From: Bacteroidales bacterium
Lineage (GTDB): Bacteria; Bacteroidota; Bacteroidia; Bacteroidales; FEN-979
Direction of reading: 5' to 3'
DNA length: 64,000 nt
Assembly: GCA_023231005.1 (NCBI GenBank)
Contig: JALNWG010000009.1
Location: 1 to 64,000 of the forward strand
The notes beneath the pieces are model-generated. The model worked only from the letters and a program-made list of their open reading frames with translations. It was not told the DNA's origin and ran no database searches. The translations under genes and the position numbers were made by a program. Positions 25,146 to 35,653 of the stretch are shown here, in pieces. Numbering within the stretch: the stretch's first letter is position 1; the number at the start of each line of letters is the position of its first letter.

Positions 25146-28100
25146 TTAGTCTTCTTCTTTTGAAGCAAGAAGCATTTCATAATCTTCTTTGCTCCCTACA
25201 ATAAGGTTTTCATATTCACGTAATCCAGTTCCAGCTGGAATTAAATGACCAACGATCACATTTTCTTTCAATCCCATGAGATCATCCTGACGGGCATTAA
25301 TTGCAGCCTGAGTAAGCACTTTCGTAGTTTCCTGGAAGGAAGCAGCAGAAATCCAACTTTTTGTTTGTAATGATGCACGCGTTATACCCTGAAGTATCTG
25401 GAAGGCAGTAGCAGGTTTTGCATCACGGGCTTCCACCAACTTTTTGTCCTTACGTTTTAACATTGAGATTTCATCACGAAGTTTTCTGGCACTGATGATC
25501 TGACCAGCTTTCAGGGTGGTTGAATCGCCAGGATCTTCAACTACTTTCTTACCATAGATCCAGTCATTTTCATCCTGAAAGTCAATTTTGTTGATTAACT
25601 CACCTTCAAGGAATCTGGAATCACCTGGATCTTCCACGTCAACCTTACGCATCATTTGCCGTACAATGGTTTCAAAATGTTTATCATTGATTTTAACACC
25701 TTGTAACCGGTAAACTTCCTGAATTTCATTTACAATGTATTCCTGTACCTTCATTGGTCCCTTGATTGCAAGGATGTCGCTCGGAGTCAATGCTCCATCT
25801 GAAAGTGCAGTTCCAGCTTTAACATAGTCATTTTCCTGAGCCAGAATTTGTTTGGAAGTCGGGACTAAATAACGTTTTTCTTCTCCTGTTTTCGAGGTGA
25901 TAATTACCTCACGATTGCCACGCTTCAATTTTTTAGCGAAAGACACGACTCCATCTATTTCAGAAACAACAGCTGGATCCGATGGGTTACGGGCCTCAAA
26001 CAGTTCAGTTACCCTTGGTAAACCTCCCGTGATATCTCCGGCTTTTCCAATTGCTCTTGGTATTTTTACAAGAATCTCTCCTGCTTTGATTTTGGCTCCA
26101 TTTTCGATATTGATATGGGCCCCCACAGGGATATCATAAATTTTAATGATCTCACCGGAAGCAGAAAGGATATTGATGGCAGGATTTTTAGCTTTTTGAC
26201 GAGATTCAATAACCACCTTTTCATGGTAGCCAGTTTGTTCATCACTTTCAATACGGAAGGTCACATTTTCAATAATGTTTTCAAAACTGACTTTTCCGGT
26301 TACTTCAGAAAGGATCACAGCATTGTATGGATCCCAGTCACTGATCATCTGACCTTTTTTAACTTCTTCACCTGCACGGAAATAGAGGTGAGCACCATAA
26401 GGAATGTGAGCAGAAGTAAGAGCGATGCGGGTATTTTTATCAACAATGCGCATTTCGGCTGATCGACCGATTACGATTTCATGTTTTTCACCGGCTTCAT
26501 TAGAATATTCTACAGAGCGGAGTTCATCGATTTCAAGGACTCCATTATATTTTGCTTCAATACGAGAGGCGCTTGCGATGTTAACCCCGGCAACACCACC
26601 AACGTGGAAAGTACGCAAGGTCAACTGGGTTCCAGGTTCGCCGATAGATTGCGCTGCAATAACACCGACAGCCTCCCCTTTTTCAACCATAACTCCAGTA
26701 GCCAGGTTTCGCCCATAGCATTTCGCACAAACACCTTTTTTCGATTCACAGGTGAGTACCGACCGGATCTCGATGTTCTCCAAGGGAGATTCATCAATAA
26801 TACGCGCCAGTTCCTCTGTTATTTCGGACCCTGCAGCCATGATCAATTCACCAGTTTGAGGATGATGAATATCATGAAGGGAAACACGTCCCAAGATCCG
26901 ATCGTACAAGGATTCAACAATTTCTTCTTCTTTTCTTAAAGCAGTGATGGTCAATCCTCTTAAAGTACCGCAATCTTCTTCCGATATAATCACATCCTGA
27001 GATACGTCTACAAGCCGGCGGGTTAGGTAACCAGCATCAGCTGTTTTAAGAGCAGTATCTGCCAAACCTTTACGAGCACCGTGTGTAGAGATAAAATACT
27101 CTAATACGGAAAGTCCTTCTTTAAAATTGGATAGGATAGGATTTTCAATAATTTCTCCTCCAGAAGCTCCTGATTTTTGAGGTTTTGCCATCAAACCACG
27201 CATACCTGAAAGCTGTCTAATCTGTTCTTTGGAACCACGAGCACCGGAATCGAGCATCATATAAACCGGGTTGAATCCCTGTTTGTCCTTTGTCAACTGA
27301 TTCATCAGTGATACTGTAAGTTGAGAATTGGCATGGGTCCAGATATCAATGATCTGATTATACCTTTCATTATTTGTGATATAACCCATGTTGTAATTAT
27401 TCACCACATCATCAACTTCAGCAGTAGCATCTGCTACTAATTTAGGCTTTATATCTGGAACAATAACATCATCAAGATTAAATGACAGACCTCCTTTGAA
27501 AGCCATCCGGAATCCAAGATCTTTGATATCATCAAGAAATTTTGCAGTTTTTGCAGTCCCGGTTTTCTTCAGGATCTGACCGATAATATCACGTAAGGAT
27601 TTTTTTGTCAATAGTTGATTGATATAACCATATTCTTCAGGAACCACTTGGTTAAAAATAATTCGTCCAACTGTGGTTTCAATCATATTGGTTACTTTCT
27701 GACCATTGTCTATTTCAGTAATCCTAACCTTGATTATTGCGTGTAAATCAACACGATGCTCATTGTAAGCAATAATCACTTCTTCAGGAGCATAAAAAGT
27801 CATCCCCTCCCCTTTAACAATTAAGTCAGGTTCGCTCTTGCGTGATTTTGTCATGTAATAAAGTCCCAAAACCATGTCCTGCGAAGGAACGGTAATAGGG
27901 GCTCCGTTTGCCGGATTAAGGATATTATGGGAGGCCAGCATTAACAACTGAGCTTCAAGAATAGCTGCATTTCCTAATGGTACATGAACAGCCATTTGGT
28001 CACCGTCAAAGTCGGCGTTGAATGCAGTACATACAAGAGGATGTAACTGAATGGCTTTCCCTTCGATTAATTTTGGTTGAAAAGCCTGAATACCTAATCG

Positions 28101-29432
28101 GTGCAGTGTCGGTGCACGGTTCAGCATGACAGGGTGTCCTTTCAGAATATTTTCCAGTATATCCCAAACAACGGGATCTTTTCTGTCAACAATTTTTTTA
28201 GCAGATTTTACAGTTTTAACGATGCCACGTTCGAGCATTTTCCGGATAATAAACGGTTTAAAAAGCTCAGAAGCCATATCTTTAGGAAGACCACATTCGT
28301 TAAGTTTGAGTTCTGGTCCTACAACGATAACGGAACGACCGGAATAGTCAACACGTTTTCCTAGAAGGTTCTGGCGGAAACGACCTTGTTTCCCTTTAAG
28401 ACTATCGGATAATGATTTCAGAGCGCGGTTTGATTCAGTTTTTACAGCGCTTGCCTTACGCGAATTATCAAACAGTGAATCAACTGCTTCCTGTAACATT
28501 CGCTTTTCATTGCGAAGAATAACATCAGGAGCTTTGATTTCGATCAGTCGTTTCAGCCGGTTATTACGAATGATCACACGACGATATAAGTCATTCAGGT
28601 CGGAGGTTGCGAAACGTCCGCCATCCAAGGGTACCAATGGCCTTAGCTCGGGAGGAATAACCGGAACCACTTTTACAATCATCCATTCAGGACGGTTTTC
28701 CAGTCGCTTCTGAGCATCCCGAAATGATTCAAATACCTGAAGTCGTTTTAGCGCTTCGGCTTTCCGTTGCTGGGATGTTTCAGTATTTGCTTTGTAACGT
28801 AAGTCATAGGATTCCTTATCAAGGTCAATTCTGGAAAGAAGATCAGCCAAGGCTTCAGCCCCCATTTTTGCAATGAATTTATTGGGGTCTGAATCATCGA
28901 GATATTGATTTTCCTGAGGAAGTTTTTCAATGATTTCGAAATACTCTTCTTCCGAAAGAAAATCAAGGTAATTAATGCCATCGGTTTGTTTGATACCCGG
29001 ATTGATAACCACAAATTTTTCGTAATATATGATGGTTTCCAGTTTCTTTGTCGGTAATCCCAATAAAGACCCGATTTTATTTGGGAGGGAACGGAAAAAC
29101 CAGATATGGGCTACAGGAACCACTAATTGAATATGCCCAACCCGTTCTCTTCTAACCTTTTTCTCTGTAACTTCAACTCCACATCGGTCACAAACGATTC
29201 CTTTATAACGGATACGTTTGTATTTTCCGCAATGACATTCCCAGTCTTTAACAGGACCAAAAATCCGTTCGCAGAACAGCCCATCACGTTCAGGCTTATA
29301 AGTCCTGTAATTAATGGTTTCCGGCTTTAACACTTCACCGCTTGAACTTTCAAGGATTTTTTCTGGTGAAGCAAGGCTGATTGTAATCCTTGAGAAGGTG
29401 CTGTTTATCTGACCGTCTTTTCTGTAAGCCAT
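25146..29432 (-). CDS. rpoC: RNA polymerase beta' subunit
   Basis: The 1428-residue protein has the N-terminal zinc ribbon with Cys66, Cys68, Cys81 and Cys84, the catalytic loop NADFDGDQMAVH that holds the three Mg2+ Asp, the bridge-helix/trigger-loop region with GEPGTQLTLRTFHVGG, and the second zinc site with CAKCYGRNLATG. With RpoB it forms the catalytic core of RNA polymerase. Length matches Bacteroidota RpoC. It follows rpoB by 68 bp. Confidence 0.98.
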   Translation of the reverse strand: MAYRKDGQINSTFSRITISLASPEKILESSSGEVLKPETINYRTYKPERDGLFCERIFGPVKDWECHCGKYKRIRYKGIVCDRCGVEVTEKKVRRERVGHIQLVVPVAHIWFFRSLPNKIGSLLGLPTKKLETIIYYEKFVVINPGIKQTDGINYLDFLSEEEYFEIIEKLPQENQYLDDSDPNKFIAKMGAEALADLLSRIDLDKESYDLRYKANTETSQQRKAEALKRLQVFESFRDAQKRLENRPEWMIVKVVPVIPPELRPLVPLDGGRFATSDLNDLYRRVIIRNNRLKRLIEIKAPDVILRNEKRMLQEAVDSLFDNSRKASAVKTESNRALKSLSDSLKGKQGRFRQNLLGKRVDYSGRSVIVVGPELKLNECGLPKDMASELFKPFIIRKMLERGIVKTVKSAKKIVDRKDPVVWDILENILKGHPVMLNRAPTLHRLGIQAFQPKLIEGKAIQLHPLVCTAFNADFDGDQMAVHVPLGNAAILEAQLLMLASHNILNPANGAPITVPSQDMVLGLYYMTKSRKSEPDLIVKGEGMTFYAPEEVIIAYNEHRVDLHAIIKVRITEIDNGQKVTNMIETTVGRIIFNQVVPEEYGYINQLLTKKSLRDIIGQILKKTGTAKTAKFLDDIKDLGFRMAFKGGLSFNLDDVIVPDIKPKLVADATAEVDDVVNNYNMGYITNNERYNQIIDIWTHANSQLTVSLMNQLTKDKQGFNPVYMMLDSGARGSKEQIRQLSGMRGLMAKPQKSGASGGEIIENPILSNFKEGLSVLEYFISTHGARKGLADTALKTADAGYLTRRLVDVSQDVIISEEDCGTLRGLTITALRKEEEIVESLYDRILGRVSLHDIHHPQTGELIMAAGSEITEELARIIDESPLENIEIRSVLTCESKKGVCAKCYGRNLATGVMVEKGEAVGVIAAQSIGEPGTQLTLRTFHVGGVAGVNIASASRIEAKYNGVLEIDELRSVEYSNEAGEKHEIVIGRSAEMRIVDKNTRIALTSAHIPYGAHLYFRAGEEVKKGQMISDWDPYNAVILSEVTGKVSFENIIENVTFRIESDEQTGYHEKVVIESRQKAKNPAINILSASGEIIKIYDIPVGAHINIENGAKIKAGEILVKIPRAIGKAGDITGGLPRVTELFEARNPSDPAVVSEIDGVVSFAKKLKRGNREVIITSKTGEEKRYLVPTSKQILAQENDYVKAGTALSDGALTPSDILAIKGPMKVQEYIVNEIQEVYRLQGVKINDKHFETIVRQMMRKVDVEDPGDSRFLEGELINKIDFQDENDWIYGKKVVEDPGDSTTLKAGQIISARKLRDEISMLKRKDKKLVEARDAKPATAFQILQGITRASLQTKSWISAASFQETTKVLTQAAINARQDDLMGLKENVIVGHLIPAGTGLREYENLIVGSKEDYEMLLASKEED

Positions 29433-29500
29433 ATTGATTTATTTGTATATTATAACGAAAAACAGAAAATTCTATTTACTTCCAACTGAATAGAGCACCA

Positions 29501-32500
29501 TTAATCAAAAGTGAGATTTAATCCCAATCCACGTAATTCATGAATCAAAACATTAAATGATTCAGGGATACCTGGAATTGGCATGCTTTCACCTTTAACA
29601 ATAGTTTCATACGCTTTTGCTCGACCGATCACATCATCGGATTTAACTGTCTGAATTTCCAGAAGAATATTGGCAGCTCCAAAGGCTTCGAGGGCCCAGA
29701 CTTCCATTTCTCCGAAGCGTTGACCTCCAAACTGTGCTTTTCCACCAAGTGGTTGCTGAGTGATCAGTGAGTATGGACCGATTGACCGTGCATGCATTTT
29801 ATCATCAACCATGTGATGCAGTTTCATCATATAAATGAAACCGACAGTAGTTGGCTGATCAAACCGTTCTCCAGATAGTCCATCATATAAGTAAACCTTA
29901 CCATTTCTTGGTAAACCAGCCTTTTCAAGATAATCATTGATTTGGTCGATGGTAGCACCATCAAAAATTGGTGTAGAAAATCGTAATCCTAATTTTTGTC
30001 CAGCCCAACCAAGAATGGTCTCATAAATCTGACCAAGATTCATACGGGAAGGCACACCAAGCGGATTTAATACAACATCAACAGGAGTTCCATCGGCAAG
30101 AAACGGCATATCTTCTTCACGTTGAATACGGGCAACAATACCTTTATTTCCATGCCTACCTGCCATCTTATCTCCTACTTTGAGCTTCCTCTTTTTGGCA
30201 ATATAAACTTTAGCCATCTGTATGATACCAGCGGGAAGATCATCGCCCACAATCGCAACAAACTTCTTCCGATTGTGAATCCCCATGATTTCTTTGAATT
30301 TAATAATATAATTATTGATCAAAATCTTTATCTGATCATTTTTCTCTTTGTCAGTTGTCCATTTGTTCGGATTAACATTGAGAAAATCAACATCCATCAG
30401 GATTTTGGGTTGGAATTTGGCTCCTTTGGCAATAATTTCCTGTTTAAAATTGTTGTAAACACCTTGAGAAACCTTGCCATTGACCAGAATACCCAGTTTT
30501 TCGATCAATCTATTTTTAAGTTTTACAACCTCTTTCTGGTATTCATCATCCAGTTTTTTCAGGTCGTCCTTTTCTTTGGTTTTAGCCTTTCTGTCTTTAA
30601 TGATGCGAGAGAATAATTTCTTTTCGATCACAACCCCTTTCATTGACGGGGGTGCTTTGAGTGAAGCATCTTTTACATCTCCAGCTTTATCCCCAAATAT
30701 GGCCCGAAGAAGCTTTTCTTCCGGAGTCGGATCGCTTTCACCTTTCGGGGTAATTTTTCCGATCAAGATATCCCCTTCAGTCACTTCAGCGCCGATACGG
30801 ATCAGCCCGTTTTCATCAAGATCTTTCGTGGCTTCAGCACTTACATTTGGAATGTCATTTGTCAGTTCTTCCACACCACGTTTAGTGTCGCGAACTTCTA
30901 ATGTAAATTCTTCAATATGTATGGAAGTAAAAATATCATCTTTAACTACCTTTTCAGAAATAACGATGGCATCCTCAAAGTTATAACCTTTCCAAGGCAT
31001 GAAGGCCACCATCAGATTACGTCCGAGAGCCAACGATCCATCCTTGGTAGCATAACCCTCACAAAGCACTTGTCCTTTTTTTACTTTGTCGCCTTTTCTG
31101 ACAATGGGACGAAGATTTACGCATGTATTCTGGTTGGTCCTGGCAAACTTAGTTAGTGTATATTTTTTAATATCATCTTCAAAGCTAACCAACCGCTCTT
31201 TATCATCACGGAGATAGCGAATTACAATCTCATTGGCATCAACAGATTCAACTGTGCCATCGCCTTCCGCATTGATTAACACTCGTGAATCCCGTGCAAC
31301 ATTATCTTCAACACCTGTTCCAACCAGAGCAGCTTCCGGATTTAATAGAGGGACTGCCTGCCGCATCATGTTTGATCCCATAAGTGCCCGGTTTGCATCA
31401 TCGTGTTCCAAAAAAGGAATCAAAGAAGCCGCGATGGAAGCAATTTGGTTGGGGGCAATATCAACAAGGTCAACCTTGGTTTTATCAACGATAGGATAAT
31501 CTGCAAGATATCGAACTTTAACTTTTTCCTCATTGAAATTTCCCTTTAGATCCATCGGGGTAGTGGCCTGCGCGATGATCTTGCGCTCTTCCTCTTCTGC
31601 TGTCAGATAGATGGGCTGCTCTTCAAGCGTAACCCGCCCTTCAATAACTTTAAGGTAAGGTGTTTCAATGAATCCAAGTTTATCAATTTTAGCATAAACG
31701 CATAAAGAGGAGATCAATCCAATATTAGGGCCTTCCGGAGTTTCAATGGTGCAAAGCCGGCCATAGTGGGTATAGTGTACGTCACGGACTTCAAAACCTG
31801 CTCTTTCTCGAGATAAACCGCCAGGTCCAAGTGCCGAAATCCTGCGTTTGTGTGTAAGCTCCGATAAGGGGTTTGTTTGATCCATAAATTGAGACAACTG
31901 ATTTGTCCCAAAAAAGGTATTAATAACCGATGATAAAGTTTTCGCGTTAATCAAATCCATCGGTGTAAATACCTCATTGTCACGAACGTTCATTCGTTCA
32001 CGTATAGTCCGAGCCATTCTGGATAGACCAACACCAAATTGGTTATAAAGCTGTTCTCCAACAGTACGGACACGACGATTGCTAAGGTGGTCGATATCAT
32101 CAACTTCTGCCTTAGAATTGACAAGTTCGATCAAATATTTAATAATACAAATGATGTCCTCTTTGGTAAGCACTTTGATTTCGTGAGGAGTGGTCAGATT
32201 GAGTTTCCGGTTAATTCTGTACCGTCCAACATCACCTAGATCGTAACGTTTATCAGAAAAGAACAATTTTTCGATGATTCCCCGCGCTGTTTCTTCATCA
32301 GGTGGTTCAGCATTACGAAGTTGACGGTAAATGAATTCTACTGCTTCTTTTTCTGAGTTAGCAGGGTCTTTTTGGAGGGTATTAAAAATAATTGAGTAAT
32401 CGGTAGCAAGTGCCTCTTCCTTATGAATAAGGATGGTTTTAATGCCAGCATCCAGAATTTGATCAATATGTTCATTTTCCAAGATTGTTTCCCGTTCAAT

Positions 32501-33307
32501 GATCACTTCTGTTCGTTCAATGGAAACAACTTCTCCAGTATCTTCATCAACAAAATCTTCAATCCAGGCCCTGACAACACGGGCGGCTAATTTGGATCCA
32601 ACGACTCTTTTGAGGGCAGCTCGGCTGACTTTTACTTCCAGTGCCAGACCAAATATTTCCAGAATATCCTTATCTGTTTCATACCCAATGGCACGCAACA
32701 AAGTAGTTACCGGCAGTTTCTTTTTACGGTCGATATATGCGTACATCACATTATTTATATCGGTCGTAAATTCAATCCAAGAACCTTTGAAAGGTATAAT
32801 TCTGGCAGAATAAAGCTGGGCACCATTGGCGTGAAAACTGGTGCTAAAAAACACTCCAGGGGAGCGGTGTAACTGTGAAACAACGACCCGCTCAGCGCCA
32901 TTAACAACAAAAGTACCTCGGGGAGTCATATATGGGATCATTCCCAGGTAAACATCCTGAATGATGGTCTCAAAATCCTCATGTTCCGGATCGGTACAAT
33001 AAAGTTTCAATTTGGCTTTTAACGGAACGCTGTATGTCAACCCGCGTTCAATACATTCTTCAATCGAATATCGGGGAGGATCAATGAAATAGTCCAGAAA
33101 TTCAAGCACGAAATTATTCCGGGCATCAGAAATCGGAAAATTTTCGGCAAAAACCTTGTAAAGTCCTTCATTGACCCTGTTTTCCGGATTGGTTTCGAGT
33201 TGAAAAAAATCCTGAAATGATTTTACTTGTATATCAAGAAAATCAGGACACTCAGCCTGTATCTTTGTAGATCCAAAGCGAATTCTTTCGGTTTTTTTTG
33301 AAGCCAA
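29501..33307 (-). CDS. rpoB: RNA polymerase beta subunit
   Basis: The 1268-residue protein carries all main RpoB regions, including the rifampicin-binding stretch (LSQFMDQTNPLSELTHKRR, then ISALGPGGLSRERAGFEVRD). The residues equivalent to D516, H526 and S531 of E. coli appear wild type. GDKMAGRHGNKG and the C-terminal clamp region are present. The start codon appears to be TTG at 33307 (reads MASKKTERI); I see no in-frame ATG upstream that fits better. A stable hairpin lies between rplL and this gene. Confidence 0.98.
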   Translation of the reverse strand: MASKKTERIRFGSTKIQAECPDFLDIQVKSFQDFFQLETNPENRVNEGLYKVFAENFPISDARNNFVLEFLDYFIDPPRYSIEECIERGLTYSVPLKAKLKLYCTDPEHEDFETIIQDVYLGMIPYMTPRGTFVVNGAERVVVSQLHRSPGVFFSTSFHANGAQLYSARIIPFKGSWIEFTTDINNVMYAYIDRKKKLPVTTLLRAIGYETDKDILEIFGLALEVKVSRAALKRVVGSKLAARVVRAWIEDFVDEDTGEVVSIERTEVIIERETILENEHIDQILDAGIKTILIHKEEALATDYSIIFNTLQKDPANSEKEAVEFIYRQLRNAEPPDEETARGIIEKLFFSDKRYDLGDVGRYRINRKLNLTTPHEIKVLTKEDIICIIKYLIELVNSKAEVDDIDHLSNRRVRTVGEQLYNQFGVGLSRMARTIRERMNVRDNEVFTPMDLINAKTLSSVINTFFGTNQLSQFMDQTNPLSELTHKRRISALGPGGLSRERAGFEVRDVHYTHYGRLCTIETPEGPNIGLISSLCVYAKIDKLGFIETPYLKVIEGRVTLEEQPIYLTAEEEERKIIAQATTPMDLKGNFNEEKVKVRYLADYPIVDKTKVDLVDIAPNQIASIAASLIPFLEHDDANRALMGSNMMRQAVPLLNPEAALVGTGVEDNVARDSRVLINAEGDGTVESVDANEIVIRYLRDDKERLVSFEDDIKKYTLTKFARTNQNTCVNLRPIVRKGDKVKKGQVLCEGYATKDGSLALGRNLMVAFMPWKGYNFEDAIVISEKVVKDDIFTSIHIEEFTLEVRDTKRGVEELTNDIPNVSAEATKDLDENGLIRIGAEVTEGDILIGKITPKGESDPTPEEKLLRAIFGDKAGDVKDASLKAPPSMKGVVIEKKLFSRIIKDRKAKTKEKDDLKKLDDEYQKEVVKLKNRLIEKLGILVNGKVSQGVYNNFKQEIIAKGAKFQPKILMDVDFLNVNPNKWTTDKEKNDQIKILINNYIIKFKEIMGIHNRKKFVAIVGDDLPAGIIQMAKVYIAKKRKLKVGDKMAGRHGNKGIVARIQREEDMPFLADGTPVDVVLNPLGVPSRMNLGQIYETILGWAGQKLGLRFSTPIFDGATIDQINDYLEKAGLPRNGKVYLYDGLSGERFDQPTTVGFIYMMKLHHMVDDKMHARSIGPYSLITQQPLGGKAQFGGQRFGEMEVWALEAFGAANILLEIQTVKSDDVIGRAKAYETIVKGESMPIPGIPESFNVLIHELRGLGLNLTFD

Positions 33308-33365
33308 GGTTATTAGGTTTTAATCTCGCATACAGCGGGAAGGTTTGAAATTAATTTTAATAAAT

Positions 33366-33406
33366 AAATCATAGATCTTCTTCACAATGGAAGAGATCTA
33401 TGATTT
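33366..33406 (-). promoter_or_regulatory. Long hairpin between rplL and rpoB
   Basis: A perfect 13-bp inverted repeat (33366-33378 with 33394-33406) continues, past a one-base bulge, into a 4-bp CTTC/GAAG stem with a 6-nt loop. On the minus strand it is followed by an A/T-rich run with no strong U-tract. It may act as an attenuator or an RNase III-type processing site that sets the L7/L12 to RpoB ratio, as the rplL-rpoB gap does in E. coli. Confidence 0.65.
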
Positions 33407-33430
33407 TATTCAGGTATAAGATTTCTCTTC

Positions 33431-33805
33431 TTATTTAATTTCAACCTCTGCACCTGCCTCCTTCAATTGAGCTAATAAAGCATTGGCTTCATCTTTAGAA
33501 ACGCCTTCTTTTATGGCTTTAGGAGCAGCATCAACCAATTCCTTAGCTTCTTTCAGGCCAAGACTGGTCAGTTCTTTCACCAATTTAACAACGGCTAACT
33601 TTGCCTGACCAGCTGACTTCAGGATTACATCGAAAGTACTCTTTTCTTCAGCAACTGGAGCAGCAGCGGCAGGACCAGCGGCAACAGCAACAGCTGCGGC
33701 TGCAGGTTCAATACCATACTCATCTTTCAGGATCTTTGCTAATTCGTTAACCTCTTTAACTGTTAAATTCACTAACTGTTCTGCAAAAGCTTTTAAATCT
33801 GCCAT
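33431..33805 (-). CDS. rplL: Ribosomal protein L7/L12
   Basis: The 124-residue acidic protein has the N-terminal dimerisation helices, an alanine-rich hinge near 37-52 and the C-terminal domain with KLAVVKLVKELTSLGLKEAKELVD. It forms the ribosomal stalk that recruits translational GTPases. It follows rplJ in the usual L10-L12 pair. Confidence 0.97.
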   Translation of the reverse strand: MADLKAFAEQLVNLTVKEVNELAKILKDEYGIEPAAAAVAVAAGPAAAAPVAEEKSTFDVILKSAGQAKLAVVKLVKELTSLGLKEAKELVDAAPKAIKEGVSKDEANALLAQLKEAGAEVEIK

Positions 33806-33879
33806 TTTGTTACTATTTGTGTTCCATAAAGTTGGAACGGTTATTACTAAACTAATTTTCTATTTTTGTACTGTGATCA

Positions 33880-34401
33880 TTATGCTGCCTTCTCCGACAA
33901 TGTTTTAACAATACCGGCAAGTTTACCCCCGCCCGACTGCAAAGCAGATATAACATTCTTTGCAGGAGATTGGAGTAATCCGACAAGGTCACCGATCAAT
34001 TCAACACGGGATTTAACGTTGACGAGGATATCAAGCTGATCATCACCCAAATAAATAGTTTCCTCAATAAATGCTCCTTTAAGAATGGGCTTGGGGGAGG
34101 TACGGCGGAATTCTTTGATCAATCGGGCTGGATCGTTGGATACTTCCGAAAACATAATGGAAGTTGTTCCTTTAAGTATCGGATAAAATTCCTCAAGGGA
34201 TTTTCCCGATTTTTCCATGGCCTTACGCAACAAAGTATTCTTGACCACCCTTAATTTTACATTCCTTTTGAAACAAGCTCTTCTCAACCTACTGGTAGTA
34301 CTCGCATTCAAGGTAGAAGTATCCGTCAGGTAAAAAGAACCAGCACTTTGTAATTGTGCTGCTAAGGAATCAATAAATTGGGTTTTTTCTTCTTTTTTCA
34401 T
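33880..34401 (-). CDS. rplJ: Ribosomal protein L10
   Basis: The 173-residue protein has the L10 N-terminal domain (FYLTDTSTLNASTTSRLRR, VVKNTLLRKAME) and a C-terminal helix that holds L7/L12 dimers. It anchors the stalk to 23S rRNA and, in other bacteria, represses its own operon by binding the leader. It starts 24 bp after rplA. Confidence 0.97.
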   Translation of the reverse strand: MKKEEKTQFIDSLAAQLQSAGSFYLTDTSTLNASTTSRLRRACFKRNVKLRVVKNTLLRKAMEKSGKSLEEFYPILKGTTSIMFSEVSNDPARLIKEFRRTSPKPILKGAFIEETIYLGDDQLDILVNVKSRVELIGDLVGLLQSPAKNVISALQSGGGKLAGIVKTLSEKAA

Positions 34402-34425
34402 GATTTTTCTCTCAGATTTCTGTAA

Positions 34426-35121
34426 TTATGCCGTAACCGATTTGGGGTCAACCTGAATACTCGGACTCATAGTGCTTGACATATAAATACTTTTTACGTA
34501 AGTACCTTTTGCCGAAGCTGGCTTCAGTTTGAAAATCGTATTGATTAATTCTCTGGCATTATCAACGATTTTTTCGGGGTCAAAAGAAACTTTGGCCACT
34601 GAAGCATGAATAATTCCGAATTTATCAACTTTAAAATCGATTTTACCGGCTTTTACTTCTTTCACGGCTTTTCCAACTTCCATGGTAACAGTCCCAGTTT
34701 TGGGATTAGGCATCAATCCACGGGGACCGAGAATCTTTCCTAACGAACCAACTTTAGCCATCACACTGGGCATGGTAATAATAACATCAACATCTGTCCA
34801 GCCACCTTTAATTTTCTCAATATACTCATCCAACCCTGCGAAATCTGCACCAGCCTGCTTTGCTTCTTCTTCCTTATCGGGAGAACAGATTACAAGCACG
34901 CGAACAGTCTTCCCGGTACCATGAGGAAGCGTCACGATACCTCTTACCATTTGGTTGGCTTTACGGGGATCAACCCCCAGGCGAACATCAATGTCGATGG
35001 ATGCATCAAATTTTGTATTGCTTATTTGCTTCACAATGCTTGATGCTTCAGTCAATGAATACACGGCATTCCTATCAAATTTCGATAAGGCAGCCTTCCT
35101 CTTTTTTGTCAGCTTTGTCAT
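34426..35121 (-). CDS. rplA: Ribosomal protein L1
   Basis: The 231-residue protein has the L1 motifs LGVDPRKANQMVRG, VTLPHGTGKTVRVLV and GPRGLMPNPKTGTVT. It forms the movable L1 stalk at the ribosomal E site and often regulates the L11-L1 mRNA. It follows rplK after 84 bp. Confidence 0.97.
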   Translation of the reverse strand: MTKLTKKRKAALSKFDRNAVYSLTEASSIVKQISNTKFDASIDIDVRLGVDPRKANQMVRGIVTLPHGTGKTVRVLVICSPDKEEEAKQAGADFAGLDEYIEKIKGGWTDVDVIITMPSVMAKVGSLGKILGPRGLMPNPKTGTVTMEVGKAVKEVKAGKIDFKVDKFGIIHASVAKVSFDPEKIVDNARELINTIFKLKPASAKGTYVKSIYMSSTMSPSIQVDPKSVTA

Positions 35122-35205
35122 TTTGCTTTTTTTAGTCGTTAACGCTGTTAAAGCGTATATATATTGATTACTATGAGGTCGATAGTACTCTTAGGGAAGC
35201 CGTTG

Positions 35206-35649
35206 CTAGCGTTTAAGGGGAATTTCACCAGTAACTGTTATACCCATACTCCGAGCAGTTCCAGCAACCATTTTTATGGCTGATTCCAAGGTAAATGCAT
35301 TCAGGTCGGGCATTTTATCTTCTGCAATTTTTTGAACTTGTTCCCAGGAGACAGACGCAATTTTATTGCGATTAGGTTCCGGTGAACCTTTTTGTTGTTT
35401 TGAAATTTCAAGTAATTGCACTGCAACAGGAGGGGTTTTAACAATAAAGTCAAACGATTTATCCCGGTATACCGTAATGATCACGGGAATAAGTTTCCCT
35501 GCTTTATTTTGGGTACGGGCATTAAATTGCTTGCAGAACTCCATAATATTCACACCCTTAGCACCCAAGGCAGGGCCTACTGGTGGTGAGGGGTTGGCTG
35601 CACCTCCTTTAATCTGTAACTTGATAATTCCACTAACTTCTTTTGCCAT
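35206..35649 (-). CDS. rplK: Ribosomal protein L11
   Basis: The 147-residue protein has the L11 proline-rich start (IKLQIKGGAANPSPPVGPAL), GVNIMEFCKQFNA and the C-terminal GTARSMGITV rRNA-binding part. It forms the GTPase-associated centre and is needed for RelA sensing of uncharged tRNA. It begins 4 bp after the nusG stop. Confidence 0.98.
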   Translation of the reverse strand: MAKEVSGIIKLQIKGGAANPSPPVGPALGAKGVNIMEFCKQFNARTQNKAGKLIPVIITVYRDKSFDFIVKTPPVAVQLLEISKQQKGSPEPNRNKIASVSWEQVQKIAEDKMPDLNAFTLESAIKMVAGTARSMGITVTGEIPLKR

Positions 35650-35653
35650 AATA

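Noticed and set aside
30122..30986. Plus-strand frames of 164 and 170 codons opposite rpoB
   Set aside because: Both are antisense shadows of a highly conserved gene; low-complexity Phe/Ser-rich content, no signal of real protein.
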